Notes: generated by a model from the letters alone, not told the origin. DNA of 63,653 nucleotides from Actinomadura sp. HBU206391 (GCF_014323665.1 NZ_JABVEB010000019.1:1-63653); one strand, 5' to 3'. Counted from the first letter of the stretch, positions 27,901 to 38,397 are shown. Numbers and translations: made by a program.

Positions 27901-29048
27901 GAACCACCCCCGCGCCGCTCGGACGTCTTGGTCAGCTCGGTGCCCTGCCCGGCGGCGGCCAGCCCGGTACGGGCCACGCCGCCCGCGACGATCACCTTGG
28001 CCCCGGAGGCCGCGGCGGCGAAGCCCCACCGGCCCTCGGCGAGGCCCGGCACCGTCGTCCACGCGCCGGCGGAGTACTCCAGCGCGCTGCGGTATCCGGC
28101 CTCGTTGCGGACGTCGTCGGTGCCGCCGACCACCAGGACCTTCCCCGAACCCAGCGGGACCGCACGGTGCAGCGCCCGGCCCGCAGGCATCGGCGCGGTG
28201 TCCTGCCAGCTTCCCGGGGTCAGGTTGTACACCTCGACGGTGGCGCGGGCGAATGGGTCGAAGCTGCCGTCGCCGGGCGCCCCGGGCGCACGGCCGCCGG
28301 TGACCAGCACGGTGGTATCGGACAGCGCCGTCGCGGTGTGCGCGCTGCGCGGATGGCGCAGGCTGCCGGTCGGCGTCCAGGTCTTGTTGTCGGTGTCGTA
28401 GAGCTCGCAGAACGCCAGCGCCGGGTCGTCGCCGGTGCCCACTGGGACGCTGCCGCCGCAGACCAGCACTTTCTTGCCGGCTTGGAGGACGACCGCGGTG
28501 TGCCCGGTGCGGGCGTCGGTCATGTCTTTGGCGGCGGTCCAGGTCTCGTCCGCCGGGTTGAACAGCTCTGCTGAGGGCACCGCCATCACCGTGCCGCCCG
28601 GCCTGGTGGTGCTGCCGCCCGCGACCAGGACTTGGCCGTTCGACAGCAGGACCGCGCTGTGGCCCCAGCGTCCGGCGGCCATCGGATGCTTGGTCGCCGT
28701 CCAGATGCCCTGTGCCGGGTCGTACAGCTCGGCGGTGGCCAGCGCGGGCGCGCCGGGTCCGCCCCTGCCGCCGGTGATCAGCACCTTTCCGCTCGGCAGC
28801 AGGGTCAGGGCGTGCAGCTGCCTGGCCGTGCCGAGCAGGACGGGCGCCGCCCACGTGTTCTGCTCCAGGTCGTACACCGCGCTCTGCCGGACGGCGGCGG
28901 ACGCGGCATCGGCGCCGCCCGCGACCAGCACCTTCTTGCCGTCCTTGAGCACCACGGCGGCGTCGTGCTGGCCGAGCCAGCTCACCGACGCGGCGTAGTC
29001 GGGGGCGGACGACCACGCGTCGGCGGCCGCCAGGGTGGCAGTGGTCAT
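27897..29048 (-). CDS. kelch-repeat beta-propeller protein
   Basis: 383 residues forming about six kelch blades: each has the GG doublet (VLVAGG, VLITGG, VLVAGG, VLVCGG, VLVTGG, VLVVGG) followed by a Y or F and a W about 20 residues on (AVYDLEQNTW, AELYDPAQGIW, AELFNPADETW, CELYDTDNKTW, EVYNLTPGSW). There is no signal peptide, so it is probably cytoplasmic, unless exported by its own operon. It is clearly paralogous to the C-terminal propeller of the upstream 1534-residue protein (both have ALAFCE(L/I)YD and WTPTGSL). Propellers of this type serve as binding platforms. It starts 16 bases after the upstream stop, with GAAGGG before the ATG. Confidence 0.88.
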   Translation of the reverse strand: MTTATLAAADAWSSAPDYAASVSWLGQHDAAVVLKDGKKVLVAGGADAASAAVRQSAVYDLEQNTWAAPVLLGTARQLHALTLLPSGKVLITGGRGGPGAPALATAELYDPAQGIWTATKHPMAAGRWGHSAVLLSNGQVLVAGGSTTRPGGTVMAVPSAELFNPADETWTAAKDMTDARTGHTAVVLQAGKKVLVCGGSVPVGTGDDPALAFCELYDTDNKTWTPTGSLRHPRSAHTATALSDTTVLVTGGRAPGAPGDGSFDPFARATVEVYNLTPGSWQDTAPMPAGRALHRAVPLGSGKVLVVGGTDDVRNEAGYRSALEYSAGAWTTVPGLAEGRWGFAAAASGAKVIVAGGVARTGLAAAGQGTELTKTSERRGGGS

Positions 29049-29064
29049 CGCATTACACCCTTCG

Positions 29065-32000
29065 TCAGGGAAGGTAGATCTCGGCGGTGGCGGCTAGCTC
29101 GGTGGGATCGGGGCCGGGTGCGGCCGCTCCGGCCAAGGCCAGGCCGCCGACCACGAACACCCGGCCGTCCGCGAGGTCGACAGCCGGGAAGTCCCATCGG
29201 CTCGTGCCCAGGGGGCCGGTGGTCGTCCAGGTGCCGGAGCTCGGGTCGAAGACGACGACGCTGCGGTAACCGGCGGTGGGCCGTAGCCGTCCGGTGCCGC
29301 CGGTCACAACCACGCCGGCGGGCGTCCAGACGCTGCGGTGTCCGCTGCGGCCGCCGCCTGGCATGTCCGCGACGCGGGTCCAGGTCTCGGTGTCCGGGTC
29401 GTACAGTTCGGCCGAGGCCAGGCTGTCCGGGCGGTACGGCACGGTCGGCACCGCGTCGCCTCCGGTGACGAGCACCCGGCCGTCGCCCAGCAGCGTCGCC
29501 TGGTGGCCTTTCCGTGGGGTGAGCAAGCTGCCGGTCGGCGTCCATGATCCGGTCTCCGGGTCGTAGATCTCGCAGAACGCGAGCGCGCGCTCGCCCTCGC
29601 CGGTCGGCAGCGCGCCGCCGATGACGAGCACCTTGCCGTCAATCGGCACCGCCTGATGGCGGGTGCGGGCGCAGCCCATCGGCTTGACCTCGGTCCAGGT
29701 CAGCGTCCCCGGATCGAGCAGCTCGGCCGACGCCAGCGCGGCGCCCCGGGTACCGGTGCCGCCCGCGACCAGCAGCCGCTCACCCACCGCCGTGGCGGAA
29801 TGCCCGTACCTGGCGGTGTTCAACTTGGCCTGCGGGGTGCTCCAGACGGCGGCGACCGGCTCGAACACCTCGATCGAGGCCAGCGGGGCGTTGTCGGCGC
29901 CGAGCCCACCCGCGGCCACGACGCGTCCGTCCGCGAGCTTCATCGTCGTGTGCCGCCGCCGGGCCGTCCCCAGCGGCGGAGTGGCGTCGGCCCAGGTACC
30001 AGCGATCGGGTCGAACACCGCAGCGCCGGTCACGGCCTTTCCGGCGGCGTCGGCGCCACCCGCGATGAGCACCTTGCCGCCGGTCAGCCGTACCGCGTCG
30101 GCGCCCGAGACGACGGACTGCGGCGGGTTCGCCACCGTCCAGGTCCCCGGCTGGGCGGCCGCGCCTCCGCCGATCTCGGCCTGGGGCAGCACGTGCAGCT
30201 GCCCGGCCAGGGTCGCGTCCGCGCGGATCCAGTCGGCCATGGCGTCGGCCGCGGTCGCCGCGCTCCGGAAGCTCGACGTGGTGGAGCCCGCCAGCACGGG
30301 CGGGAACGCCTGACGGTTGTTGCGCCGGTACGCGACGACGAAGCGGTCGCCGGTGACCCGCACGGTCTCGTCCGCCGCGAAGGGTTGCCGCAGCCGCGCC
30401 TCCCGCTGCGAGATCGGCGAACGAGCGGTGCTGCTGCCGTCCAGGAGCTGCCCGAACACCGCCGGTGGCGGGCTGTAGAGCTTCGGCGCCCGGGGTGCCG
30501 CCTGTCCGTTCGCGGCTGCGCGTGTGGCTGTGCGCGCGGCCGTCGTCGGCCTCGGCGGCTTGCTGTCAATGATGTGCAGCTCGTACCGCGCGCTGCGCCG
30601 TACCACCCGCGGCGAGGCGATCGCACCCTTCTCGGCGGTCAGCTCAAGACCGGCGTCCTGCTTCTCGTACGCGGGACGGGACAGCTTCGCGGCGTCGTCC
30701 ATGTCCTGGAACTGGGCCATGGCGAACTGGTCGTCCGTGTCCGACACCCGCTCCAGGCCACTGCCCCGTATTGGCGCGACGGTGAACCGCTTGCCGTCGC
30801 TCGGCCGTTGCGCGCCGACCCGGTCGATCCGCACGCCGAGCGGAATGGCCCGCTGGTGGATGAACAGCGTGCCGAGCGGATGCAGCACCAGCTCATCGCC
30901 CGCGGGCAGCTGGCGCAGCGTGACCAGCGGGTTGGCGCCGCCCGCCGGCAGCCGGGTCTGCCAGCCCTCGGGCTTGCGCACCTCGCGCTCCAGCAGTTCG
31001 AGCACCACGACCGGCGGCAGCGTGGTGGCGCGCTCCTCGCCCCAGGAGATGTCGAAGTCCGCGGAGATCTCGAAGAACAGCAGGGAGATCGAGCCGCGGC
31101 CGTGCGCCCGCCACGCCGACGGGCCCTCCAGCTTGAAGTGCAGGTCGATGCCGAACAGGCCGACCCCGAACGCCTTCAGCGAGACGCCGGCGGAGATCTC
31201 GATGACGAACGCGAACGGCGAGAACCGGAAGAGCGCGTCGAACGCGAGGTGCCCCTCCAGGCCGAAGTCGTCGAAGCCCAGCCGGATCTCCGCCTTCGCG
31301 CCGAACTGGGCCGTGTTGCTGGTGACCGCGAAGTAGCCGGACACCCGGATCAGCCGTCCGGGGGCGTTCAGGATGTCCATCGACACCCGCGGCGGGATCG
31401 GGAACGGCAGCGGCGGCGGTTTGAACGACGGGTGGAATCCGCCGACCGAGAGGACGAAGTCGGGATTGTCCCCCATGTCGATGAGGAGGCCCATCCCGCC
31501 GTCGATGGTGATCGTCAGGACACGGGAGTCGAATAGCTGCGCGTAGAACCACAGCCGCGACTTGTCCACCTCGAAGGCGCCGATGAAGCTGACCTGGAGG
31601 ACGAGCAGCGCCACGTCCTGGCTGGGCAGGGCGCACTTGAGTACACCCAGGATCGCGATGTTGCCCGGCGGGATCTCGACGATCACCCCGAGCGAGACGC
31701 TGACCAGGGTCGGCGTGCCCCAGCCGATCTTCGCCATCGGCCCGACGAGGAACCGGCCGTCCTCCGGCGGGAAGAACTTCCGCAGGTCGCTGACGATCCG
31801 CGGCGCGTTCGCGATCACGTCGCGCGGAAACATCACCGACTCGACGGCCCCGGTGACGACCCCTTCGACGAGCGCCGCGAGGTCCATCCTGCGGTTCAGC
31901 CCGAGGATGCCGCCGACGCCGAGCAGGGTGAACCCGAACCCGAGCTGGATCCCACCCCCGCCGAACTCGGCGGTCAGGATGATCAGCAGCGAGAACCCGG

Positions 32001-33669
32001 GCCTGCCGTCCGGCATCCGGGTGGTGATCAGCCCGATCGCCTTGACCTCGATGAACCCGGCGAACTCGAGCTCCAGCGCCCCGGCGTACTCCCCCCGCTC
32101 CGGGTCGAAGGACAGATATCCGCCACCGGCCACGATCCCGGCGTCGATCGCCAGGCCGACGCCCTTCGGCGGCTTGAACCCGAGCGTGAGGTCGACCGGG
32201 CCGAGGTTGCCGCCCCCGTCGGGGAAGCGCGGCGTGGCGACGATTCCGACGCGGTCGACCGACGCCTTGATCGGCCCGAGCGCGCCCTTGAAGTCGGCGG
32301 AGACCTCGATCGGCAGGGAGCCGTCGGCGGGCAGGCCGACGCTCAGGTGCAACGTGGTGATCTCCAGCGGGCCCAGCCTCAGGTGCAGGGGCAGGGCGAG
32401 TTCGAGCGTCTCGCTGCCCTCCAGATGGAGCCCGGACGACGGCGTCCACAGCAGCCGAAGGTCGAAGTCCGTCTCGAACTTCGCGCCGACGAGCTTGCTG
32501 ATGAAGCCGTCGGCCCCCGACAGGTCGATGACCAGGTGACCGCCGGTGAGCTCCACCTGGGCGGACGGCTCCGCCGTCGCGGTTCCGTCAAGGCTCGCCC
32601 GGGCGTTGAGCGACACCCCCAGGCTCGCCGTCTCGATGCTCAGGCCGCCGATCCGGGTGTCGCCGAGCAGGGTGATCGGCTCACCGGCCTTGCCGACGGT
32701 GAACGCGGCCGTGGCGGAGAACGTGGCCGAGGGCGCGCCCGCCGGGGACACGATCGTCACATCCAGGGCGGGTGAGAGGCGCAGCTCGGAGCCCGCGGTG
32801 AGGTTGCCGTCGACGCCGACGGTGAGCGCGGTGCGTTCGCCGAGCGGGAACTGCTGCGTCGCCTTACCGGCGATGCCGAGCCGCATCGGGAAGGCGATGC
32901 CGCCGTCGCGCACGCCGACGATGAGCGCTGGTCCGATCAGGACGGCGCCGACCCCGCCCGCGCCGGTGGTGATGTAGGAGCGGGCGAGGCGATCGTCCCC
33001 GGTGTCCATCAGCTGGGCGAGCAGTTCGAACAGCACCTTCCCGTCGAAGCCGGGCGTGCCGAGGCCGTAGGCGTCGCGGAGCACCGACGGCGGATCGCCA
33101 AGGAACCGCCCGATCCGGTCCCAGCGGATCGTCCAGGAGAAGTGCGGCGGGAACATCGGGTCGGCCGGATCGCCGGGGTCGTCGCGCCCTTCGAGCAGCC
33201 CGGACGCGGCGAGGAACATCGTGACCTTGGGCAGCCGCACGCGGAGCCGGTCGACGACCATGCGCGTGAGGATCAGGCCGGGCAGATCGTCCAGCAGCGC
33301 CTGCGCCCGGGCGCGCTGCTCGGGCGTGATCGAGGACGAGTTCAGCGCGGCGTTCACGCCGTTGTGCACGTTCGCCAGCCCGGTCAGGACCGTGGCGAGC
33401 CGCTGCGCGACCGCGGCTCCGTTGGCCGTGATCCCGATGGAGTCGTCGGTGTCGATCGCCACGTTAAGCGCGGTGACGAAGTTGCCGAGGTCGGCGACCG
33501 CGCGGGCCGTGTCCGCCGCGGCGCCCGCGACTCCGGCGAGCGCGTCGTGGTCGATCGCGACGCCGAACTCGACGAACATCTCGCCCGGATCGGCCAGGGC
33601 CTCGGCGAGCGGCCGCAGCGCCTCGCCGATCAGCGCGGCGACCGTTTCGAACGTTCCGGCTTCGCTCAT
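29065..33669 (-). CDS. DUF6603-like giant protein fused to a kelch propeller
   Basis: 1534 residues from ATG 33669, overlapping the protease stop as ATGA. Residues 1-150 are helical. About 150-1080 is a glycine/beta-rich body with GVGGILGLNRRMDLAALVEG, NAPRIVSDLRKFFPP, VGPMAKIGWGTPTLVSVSL and LAFDALFRFSPFAFVIEISA, the pattern I associate with the DUF6603 family known from bacteria and fungi. The C-terminal 370 residues form a kelch propeller with repeated VLIAGG, VVAAGG, LLVAGG and VLVIGG blades. No signal peptide is seen. The beta-rich part has amphipathic strands in long arrays, which could build an elongated solenoid or lipid-contacting shape, but no structure is known to me. An in-frame extension upstream runs through the protease gene in another frame and was rejected. 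Confidence 0.82.
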   Translation of the reverse strand: MSEAGTFETVAALIGEALRPLAEALADPGEMFVEFGVAIDHDALAGVAGAAADTARAVADLGNFVTALNVAIDTDDSIGITANGAAVAQRLATVLTGLANVHNGVNAALNSSSITPEQRARAQALLDDLPGLILTRMVVDRLRVRLPKVTMFLAASGLLEGRDDPGDPADPMFPPHFSWTIRWDRIGRFLGDPPSVLRDAYGLGTPGFDGKVLFELLAQLMDTGDDRLARSYITTGAGGVGAVLIGPALIVGVRDGGIAFPMRLGIAGKATQQFPLGERTALTVGVDGNLTAGSELRLSPALDVTIVSPAGAPSATFSATAAFTVGKAGEPITLLGDTRIGGLSIETASLGVSLNARASLDGTATAEPSAQVELTGGHLVIDLSGADGFISKLVGAKFETDFDLRLLWTPSSGLHLEGSETLELALPLHLRLGPLEITTLHLSVGLPADGSLPIEVSADFKGALGPIKASVDRVGIVATPRFPDGGGNLGPVDLTLGFKPPKGVGLAIDAGIVAGGGYLSFDPERGEYAGALELEFAGFIEVKAIGLITTRMPDGRPGFSLLIILTAEFGGGGIQLGFGFTLLGVGGILGLNRRMDLAALVEGVVTGAVESVMFPRDVIANAPRIVSDLRKFFPPEDGRFLVGPMAKIGWGTPTLVSVSLGVIVEIPPGNIAILGVLKCALPSQDVALLVLQVSFIGAFEVDKSRLWFYAQLFDSRVLTITIDGGMGLLIDMGDNPDFVLSVGGFHPSFKPPPLPFPIPPRVSMDILNAPGRLIRVSGYFAVTSNTAQFGAKAEIRLGFDDFGLEGHLAFDALFRFSPFAFVIEISAGVSLKAFGVGLFGIDLHFKLEGPSAWRAHGRGSISLLFFEISADFDISWGEERATTLPPVVVLELLEREVRKPEGWQTRLPAGGANPLVTLRQLPAGDELVLHPLGTLFIHQRAIPLGVRIDRVGAQRPSDGKRFTVAPIRGSGLERVSDTDDQFAMAQFQDMDDAAKLSRPAYEKQDAGLELTAEKGAIASPRVVRRSARYELHIIDSKPPRPTTAARTATRAAANGQAAPRAPKLYSPPPAVFGQLLDGSSTARSPISQREARLRQPFAADETVRVTGDRFVVAYRRNNRQAFPPVLAGSTTSSFRSAATAADAMADWIRADATLAGQLHVLPQAEIGGGAAAQPGTWTVANPPQSVVSGADAVRLTGGKVLIAGGADAAGKAVTGAAVFDPIAGTWADATPPLGTARRRHTTMKLADGRVVAAGGLGADNAPLASIEVFEPVAAVWSTPQAKLNTARYGHSATAVGERLLVAGGTGTRGAALASAELLDPGTLTWTEVKPMGCARTRHQAVPIDGKVLVIGGALPTGEGERALAFCEIYDPETGSWTPTGSLLTPRKGHQATLLGDGRVLVTGGDAVPTVPYRPDSLASAELYDPDTETWTRVADMPGGGRSGHRSVWTPAGVVVTGGTGRLRPTAGYRSVVVFDPSSGTWTTTGPLGTSRWDFPAVDLADGRVFVVGGLALAGAAAPGPDPTELAATAEIYLP

Positions 33670-35639
33670 GACGCTCTCACGGGCGTCGCCGCCAGCGCGG
33701 CGGCCGCGTCGAGTTTGCCCGCACCCCACACCGCGTTGGGCAGCACGAGCTCGGGCGGGATCTGGTCCTTCTTCGTCGTCGCGGCGAGGATCTGCCGCAC
33801 GTCGCGGTACGTGAGCGTCGGGTTCTTCTGGAACATCAGCGCGATGACCCCGGCCACGTGCGGCGCGGCCTGGCTCGTGCCGGAGAAGATGACGTGGCGG
33901 TTGAGCAGCCAACCGCCGAAGCGGACCTTGATGTCCTGCGGGTGCATCTCCTGCGAGACCGCGGCGGAGATGATCCGCCGGCCGGGCGCGACGAGATGGG
34001 GTCGGACGCGATCGGGCGGCACCCCGGACGCGCTGTCCAGGCCACGGCTCGAACTCTCCGCGATCGAGCCGTAGGCGCTGAAGTTGCTGCCCGGCTCGGA
34101 CACGTAGGCGCCGACCGCAACGACGCTGCGGGCCGTGGACGGCGATTCGACGGTGTTGTCGGTGATGATGTCGCCGAACCCGAACTGCGGCCACACGTCG
34201 ATGTTCTCCCGCTCGACCCACACGTCGACCGCCGCCGCCGCCGCGCCGCCGATCTCATGCAGCTCGATCTTCCAGATCCCCTTGCGCACGGGACCATTGA
34301 GCGTCACGTCGATCTTGCGCTTGCCGTTGTTCGGGTCGGGCTGCGGCGGTGACACGACGGTCGCGACCGGCGTACCGCCGATGGAGATCACGCTCTGCTG
34401 GCCCGGCTGCGTCCACGCGCTCGGGGTCGACCGCGGCGGCGTGAGGCGCAGCTCGATTCGCGCCGCGCCGTCGTACCAGAAATAGAGCTGATCGTCGACG
34501 CGGTCCTCGGACAGCCTGCTCCCGTTGGGGAAGACGATCTCCTCCACTTCGAGCCGGAACGACACGTTGCCGAACGCGTTGATGTTCTTGCGGCTGTGAC
34601 GGCGGGTGTCGCCCTCGTTTCCGGCGGAGACCACGATCGCCCGCCCGGGGACGGGGTTGCCGCTCGCGTCGTGCATCAGCTTGTCGATCGCCAGCTCGAG
34701 CGCGGACGTCCCGTCGCGCGCCCCCTCGTGGGTGCCGAAGCTCATGTTGACGACGCAGGGGACGCCCCCGGCGCCGCGCTGCGCCGCGAGCTGGTAGAAC
34801 AGCGCGACGGCCTCGCTGACGGCCCTGCTGGAGACGAGCGTGGCCGAGTTGGCGAAGACGATGTCGGCCTCGGGCGCGACGCCCACGAACGTGAACGGCG
34901 CGAACGGGCCGTCCTTCCCCGACCCGTTGCCCGCGGCGATGCCGGCGACGTGCGTGCCGTGGTCGAACTCGGCGTTGGTCCAGATCTCGTCGACGAGGTT
35001 TTTGGCGACGACATTGGCGACGGCGGCCTCGTCCCACCAGACGCCGTAGTTGAACCCGGCGGGGAATCCGAATTGGCTCGGCGGCTTCTGTCCTGGCTTG
35101 GGGGTGGAGAACTGGTCCCAGTAACCGATGATGCGCGACTTCGGCGGCGTCGTGTTCGGCACGACGAACGTGGGGTGGGTGACCGTGAGCCGGTTGTCGA
35201 TGACGCCGACGAGGACGCCTTTGCCGGTGAGGCCGGGCAGGCCGCCCGCGTTGTATGGCGGAGAGCTTGCGCGGAGCGCGGTGGCCTTTACTTCGCCCAT
35301 GCTGCGATCGATGTGCAGGTGCGTGCGCGCGGACGCGGCGATCCAGCGCACACCGGCCGTCGCGGCGAGCTTGGCGACGTCGGCGAGGGCGACCGACCCG
35401 GTGACGAGATCGCCGATGACGTGGCCCGGGTCGAGGCCCGCTTCGGCCATCTCCTTGACATCCCCGTCGAACGTGACGAACACGTCGATGCGGTCGCCCG
35501 GATCCGCGCCGCGCCCTTCCCAGTCGACGAGGGCGCGCAGCACCTCAGCGTCGCAGTTCGGGCACGTCGTCGGAGCCGACGTCGAAGTGACGACCTCCGA
35601 GTGACCAGCAGTCACGCCAGGTCTGCCTTTGATCGCCAT
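33666..35639 (-). CDS. subtilisin-like (S8) serine protease, first gene of the operon
   Basis: 657 residues with a full catalytic triad: Asp148 in GVLVGVIDN, His227 in FDHGTHVAGIA, Ser588 in FSGTSQAAPHVAG, plus oxyanion Asn340 in VVSAGNEGD. There is no N-terminal signal peptide and no recognisable propeptide. Instead a CPNC pair at 26-29 could bind a metal. Between the Asn340 strand and the Ser region lies an inserted beta-sandwich-like domain (about 345-480, ending VDVWVERENIDVWPQ). An intracellular or operon-exported protease is therefore likely, perhaps maturing the giant partners or acting as effector. The ATG follows TTAAGGGG. The gene heads the operon, and 35640-35700 must hold the promoter. 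Confidence 0.92.
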   Translation of the reverse strand: MAIKGRPGVTAGHSEVVTSTSAPTTCPNCDAEVLRALVDWEGRGADPGDRIDVFVTFDGDVKEMAEAGLDPGHVIGDLVTGSVALADVAKLAATAGVRWIAASARTHLHIDRSMGEVKATALRASSPPYNAGGLPGLTGKGVLVGVIDNRLTVTHPTFVVPNTTPPKSRIIGYWDQFSTPKPGQKPPSQFGFPAGFNYGVWWDEAAVANVVAKNLVDEIWTNAEFDHGTHVAGIAAGNGSGKDGPFAPFTFVGVAPEADIVFANSATLVSSRAVSEAVALFYQLAAQRGAGGVPCVVNMSFGTHEGARDGTSALELAIDKLMHDASGNPVPGRAIVVSAGNEGDTRRHSRKNINAFGNVSFRLEVEEIVFPNGSRLSEDRVDDQLYFWYDGAARIELRLTPPRSTPSAWTQPGQQSVISIGGTPVATVVSPPQPDPNNGKRKIDVTLNGPVRKGIWKIELHEIGGAAAAAVDVWVERENIDVWPQFGFGDIITDNTVESPSTARSVVAVGAYVSEPGSNFSAYGSIAESSSRGLDSASGVPPDRVRPHLVAPGRRIISAAVSQEMHPQDIKVRFGGWLLNRHVIFSGTSQAAPHVAGVIALMFQKNPTLTYRDVRQILAATTKKDQIPPELVLPNAVWGAGKLDAAAALAATPVRAS

Positions 35640-35702
35640 GACAACCCCTTAACTCGTGCCCCGCTGGCAAGGTGTCACAGAAATCCGCTGGCTTAACAGT
35701 CC

Positions 35703-35885
35703 GTGGCCAGTCTCGGCCCCTCCGTAGTCTCACCGCTGGGGGTCTCGAACCGGGCTGTCGTGCAGCTGCGCAATCCCACCCAGGGCCGCGCCTACTACGA
35801 AGCCAAGAAGGCCGCCGGGAGGCGGCAGAAGAGTACGTTCACGAGCGGATCGTCATCAATCAACGATCCGTCGCCCGAAGGGTGA
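35703..35885 (+). pseudogene. IS110-family transposase, C-terminal relic
   Basis: The segment SNRAVVQLRNPTQGRAYYEA followed by KKAAGRRQK matches the region near the C-terminus of IS110 transposases (LRNPTxGRAYYxRKxAxGK). The conserved continuation (alanine/arginine-rich SDVVYR) is absent and no start is present. It is a fragment left beside the operon's promoter side. Confidence 0.65.
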
Positions 35886-35945
35886 AGACCGGCCCGCCGA
35901 CGTCCCGACGGGGCATCATGCCCGGTCTGGAGGAAGGATGGGCGG

Positions 35946-36190
35946 GTGCTTATCGTGCGCGCGACCTCGACCGCATCGGCCCGCCCAGCCTGGGTGAAGG
36001 CGAGGAGTCCACCACCCTGCTGGGCCAGTGGTACGCCACCGCCGTGTTCTGGAAGCCCCAGGTTGCGCTGTTCGTCAACGAACCGACGCTGCTACCGGTG
36101 CTGATGCCGCTGGCTCCCGCAGCGACCCTGATGGCCAGGTTCCCGCAACAGGTCGCTGCGGTGCTCGCCGCCCACGCGGAAGCTGTCAAA
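35946..36190 (+). pseudogene. DUF6933-like protein, frameshifted and cut by an IS end
   Basis: From a GTG at 35946 the frame reads VLIVRAT. After a frameshift it continues as LLGQWYATAVFWKPQVALFV and LPVLMPLAPAATLMARFP, typical of the small DUF6933 proteins. Similarity stops at AAHAEA exactly where the IS3-type end TGTCAAACC begins (36184). About half of the gene is missing. Function of the family is unknown. Confidence 0.6.
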
Positions 36191-36219
36191 CCGGATGAGA
36201 CGTCAGGCTACTTGCGTGA
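36176..36219. repeat. 44-bp copy of an IS3 right end, inverted relative to 40997-41040
   Basis: Identical over 44 bases to the reverse complement of 40997-41040, the right terminus of the intact IS3 element (core TGTCAAACCGGATGAGACG). It joins the DUF6933 fragment on its left to the truncated IS481 transposase on its right. Confidence 0.9.
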
Positions 36220-36868
36220 CTACCTCGATGGCGGTGGTGGCTTTCTCGTCGTCGTGGATCTCGGCGTAGGCGATGCGGGAGTGGTCGTCGACGACGGTGT
36301 GCACGAATGCGGTGCCGAGCCGGGGCTCGTAGCGGGTGTTGCGGGCGCCGGTGCGGCGGGCTGTGGCCTCGCGGTTGCGTTCGCCTTGGGCTCGGCCGAC
36401 GTAGCGCCAGCCGCCGCCATCAGGGATGTTGCCGAATTTCTTCACATCGACGTGCAGCATCGCGCCGGGTCGGTCGTGCTCATACCGCCGGATGGGTTCA
36501 CTGGTGGCGCGGTCGATGTGGGACAGCCGGTTGAGCCGGCACCGTCTCAAGACGGCGTGCACCGTGGAGGCCGGCATGTTCAGGCGTCCGGCGATCTGGA
36601 CCGGTCCCAGTCGCTGTTTCCAGCGCAGGTGAACGATCTTGCGCACGATGGGCTGTGGTGTCTTCGACCGGCTGTGATGCGGCCGTGATGAGCGATCGGC
36701 CATTCCCGACCTGCCGTGCCGGCGGTAGCGCTCGGCCCACCGTTTGGCAGTCGGCCAGGACACGTCATAACGCTCGGCCGCCCGGGCGATCGGCCACCCG
36801 TCATCGACGATCAACCGCGCCAGCCGAAGACGCGCGCGGGGAGTCGAGGCAGCGTTAGCGTGGGACAC
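36203..36868 (-). pseudogene. IS481-family transposase, C-terminally truncated
   Basis: 221 residues of about 320. The N-terminal helix-turn-helix domains (ARLRLARLIVDDGWPIARAA, WPTAKRWAERYRRHG) and the start of the DDE domain are present: the first Asp in MLHVDVKKFG and the second in VHTVVDDHSRIAYAE. After KATTAIEV the reading frame runs into the 44-bp IS3 end and stops with foreign residues VTQVA. The third acidic residue is lost, so the enzyme is dead. Confidence 0.85.
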
Positions 36869-36929
36869 GAAGGCCTCCTGTTGGCGGAGCGGTTCCTAGG
36901 CAGTTCCACTCCACAACCGGAGGCCTTCG
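36868..36929. promoter_or_regulatory. 11-bp perfect palindrome at the IS481 left end
   Basis: CGAAGGCCTCC at 36868-36878 pairs with its complement at 36919-36929. It overlaps the transposase start codon and lies at the outer edge of the IS, where terminal repeats or a hairpin that blocks read-through are expected. Confidence 0.6.
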
Positions 36930-37214
36930 CCTTGCGCGTGTTCAGACCACTTCGTCACACAACCTCAACCAACCTGCCTGGGCAAGTACAGCTAGTTCGC
37001 GTGGTTTGCAGGTTCGGAACGTGGACGACCTGCTCACACGCAACCAGCAGTCGCGCTCATAGCCTCTACGGACGAGTCATCCACGGAAACAGATCTCTAC
37101 CACACGGCTGAGCGGCTTACCGTCACGGCAATGACGTTCCCCAGCGCTCGGCTGCACCCGATCGTGATCTGTACGCCGCCGCTTTTCCGCCGTGAGCCAC
37201 GCCATCGCCCCCGT
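36930..37214. other. intergenic, nothing recognised
   Basis: Between the IS481 outer end and the aldo/keto reductase stop. No frame or RNA structure I can support, apart from possible terminator hairpins too weak to call. Confidence 0.4.
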
Positions 37215-38195
<981 letters not shown>

Positions 38196-38397
38196 TTCGT
38201 CTTACCTTCCTGTGAGACACGGCGAAAGCCGGGCCGAGGTAGTGGAAGACGGCGCTCCCGATGAAGTAGGTCCATGCCGGCGCCGCGGAGAGCAGCGCGA
38301 GGGCCGGTGGGCGGCATGACGCCATCGTCGGCCAACCCGTGATTTAGAAGAATGGCGAATCGAAAGATCAGACCTGAGCGGACATACGAACCATAAG

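Noticed and set aside
24571..28401. Very long rightward open frame (over 1200 codons) opposite the large leftward genes
   Set aside because: Arg/Gly/Val-rich translation with no motifs; it is the antisense shadow of GC-rich leftward genes that have coherent families and overlapping stops and starts.
24685..29016. Extension of the 1071-residue protein upstream to 29016
   Set aside because: The extra part is the kelch gene read in the wrong frame (Arg/Pro-rich); the GTGA overlap at 27897-27900 gives a better start.
29065..34221. Extension of the DUF6603-like protein upstream to 34221
   Set aside because: The extra 180 residues are the protease gene in another frame; the ATGA overlap at 33666-33669 marks the true start.
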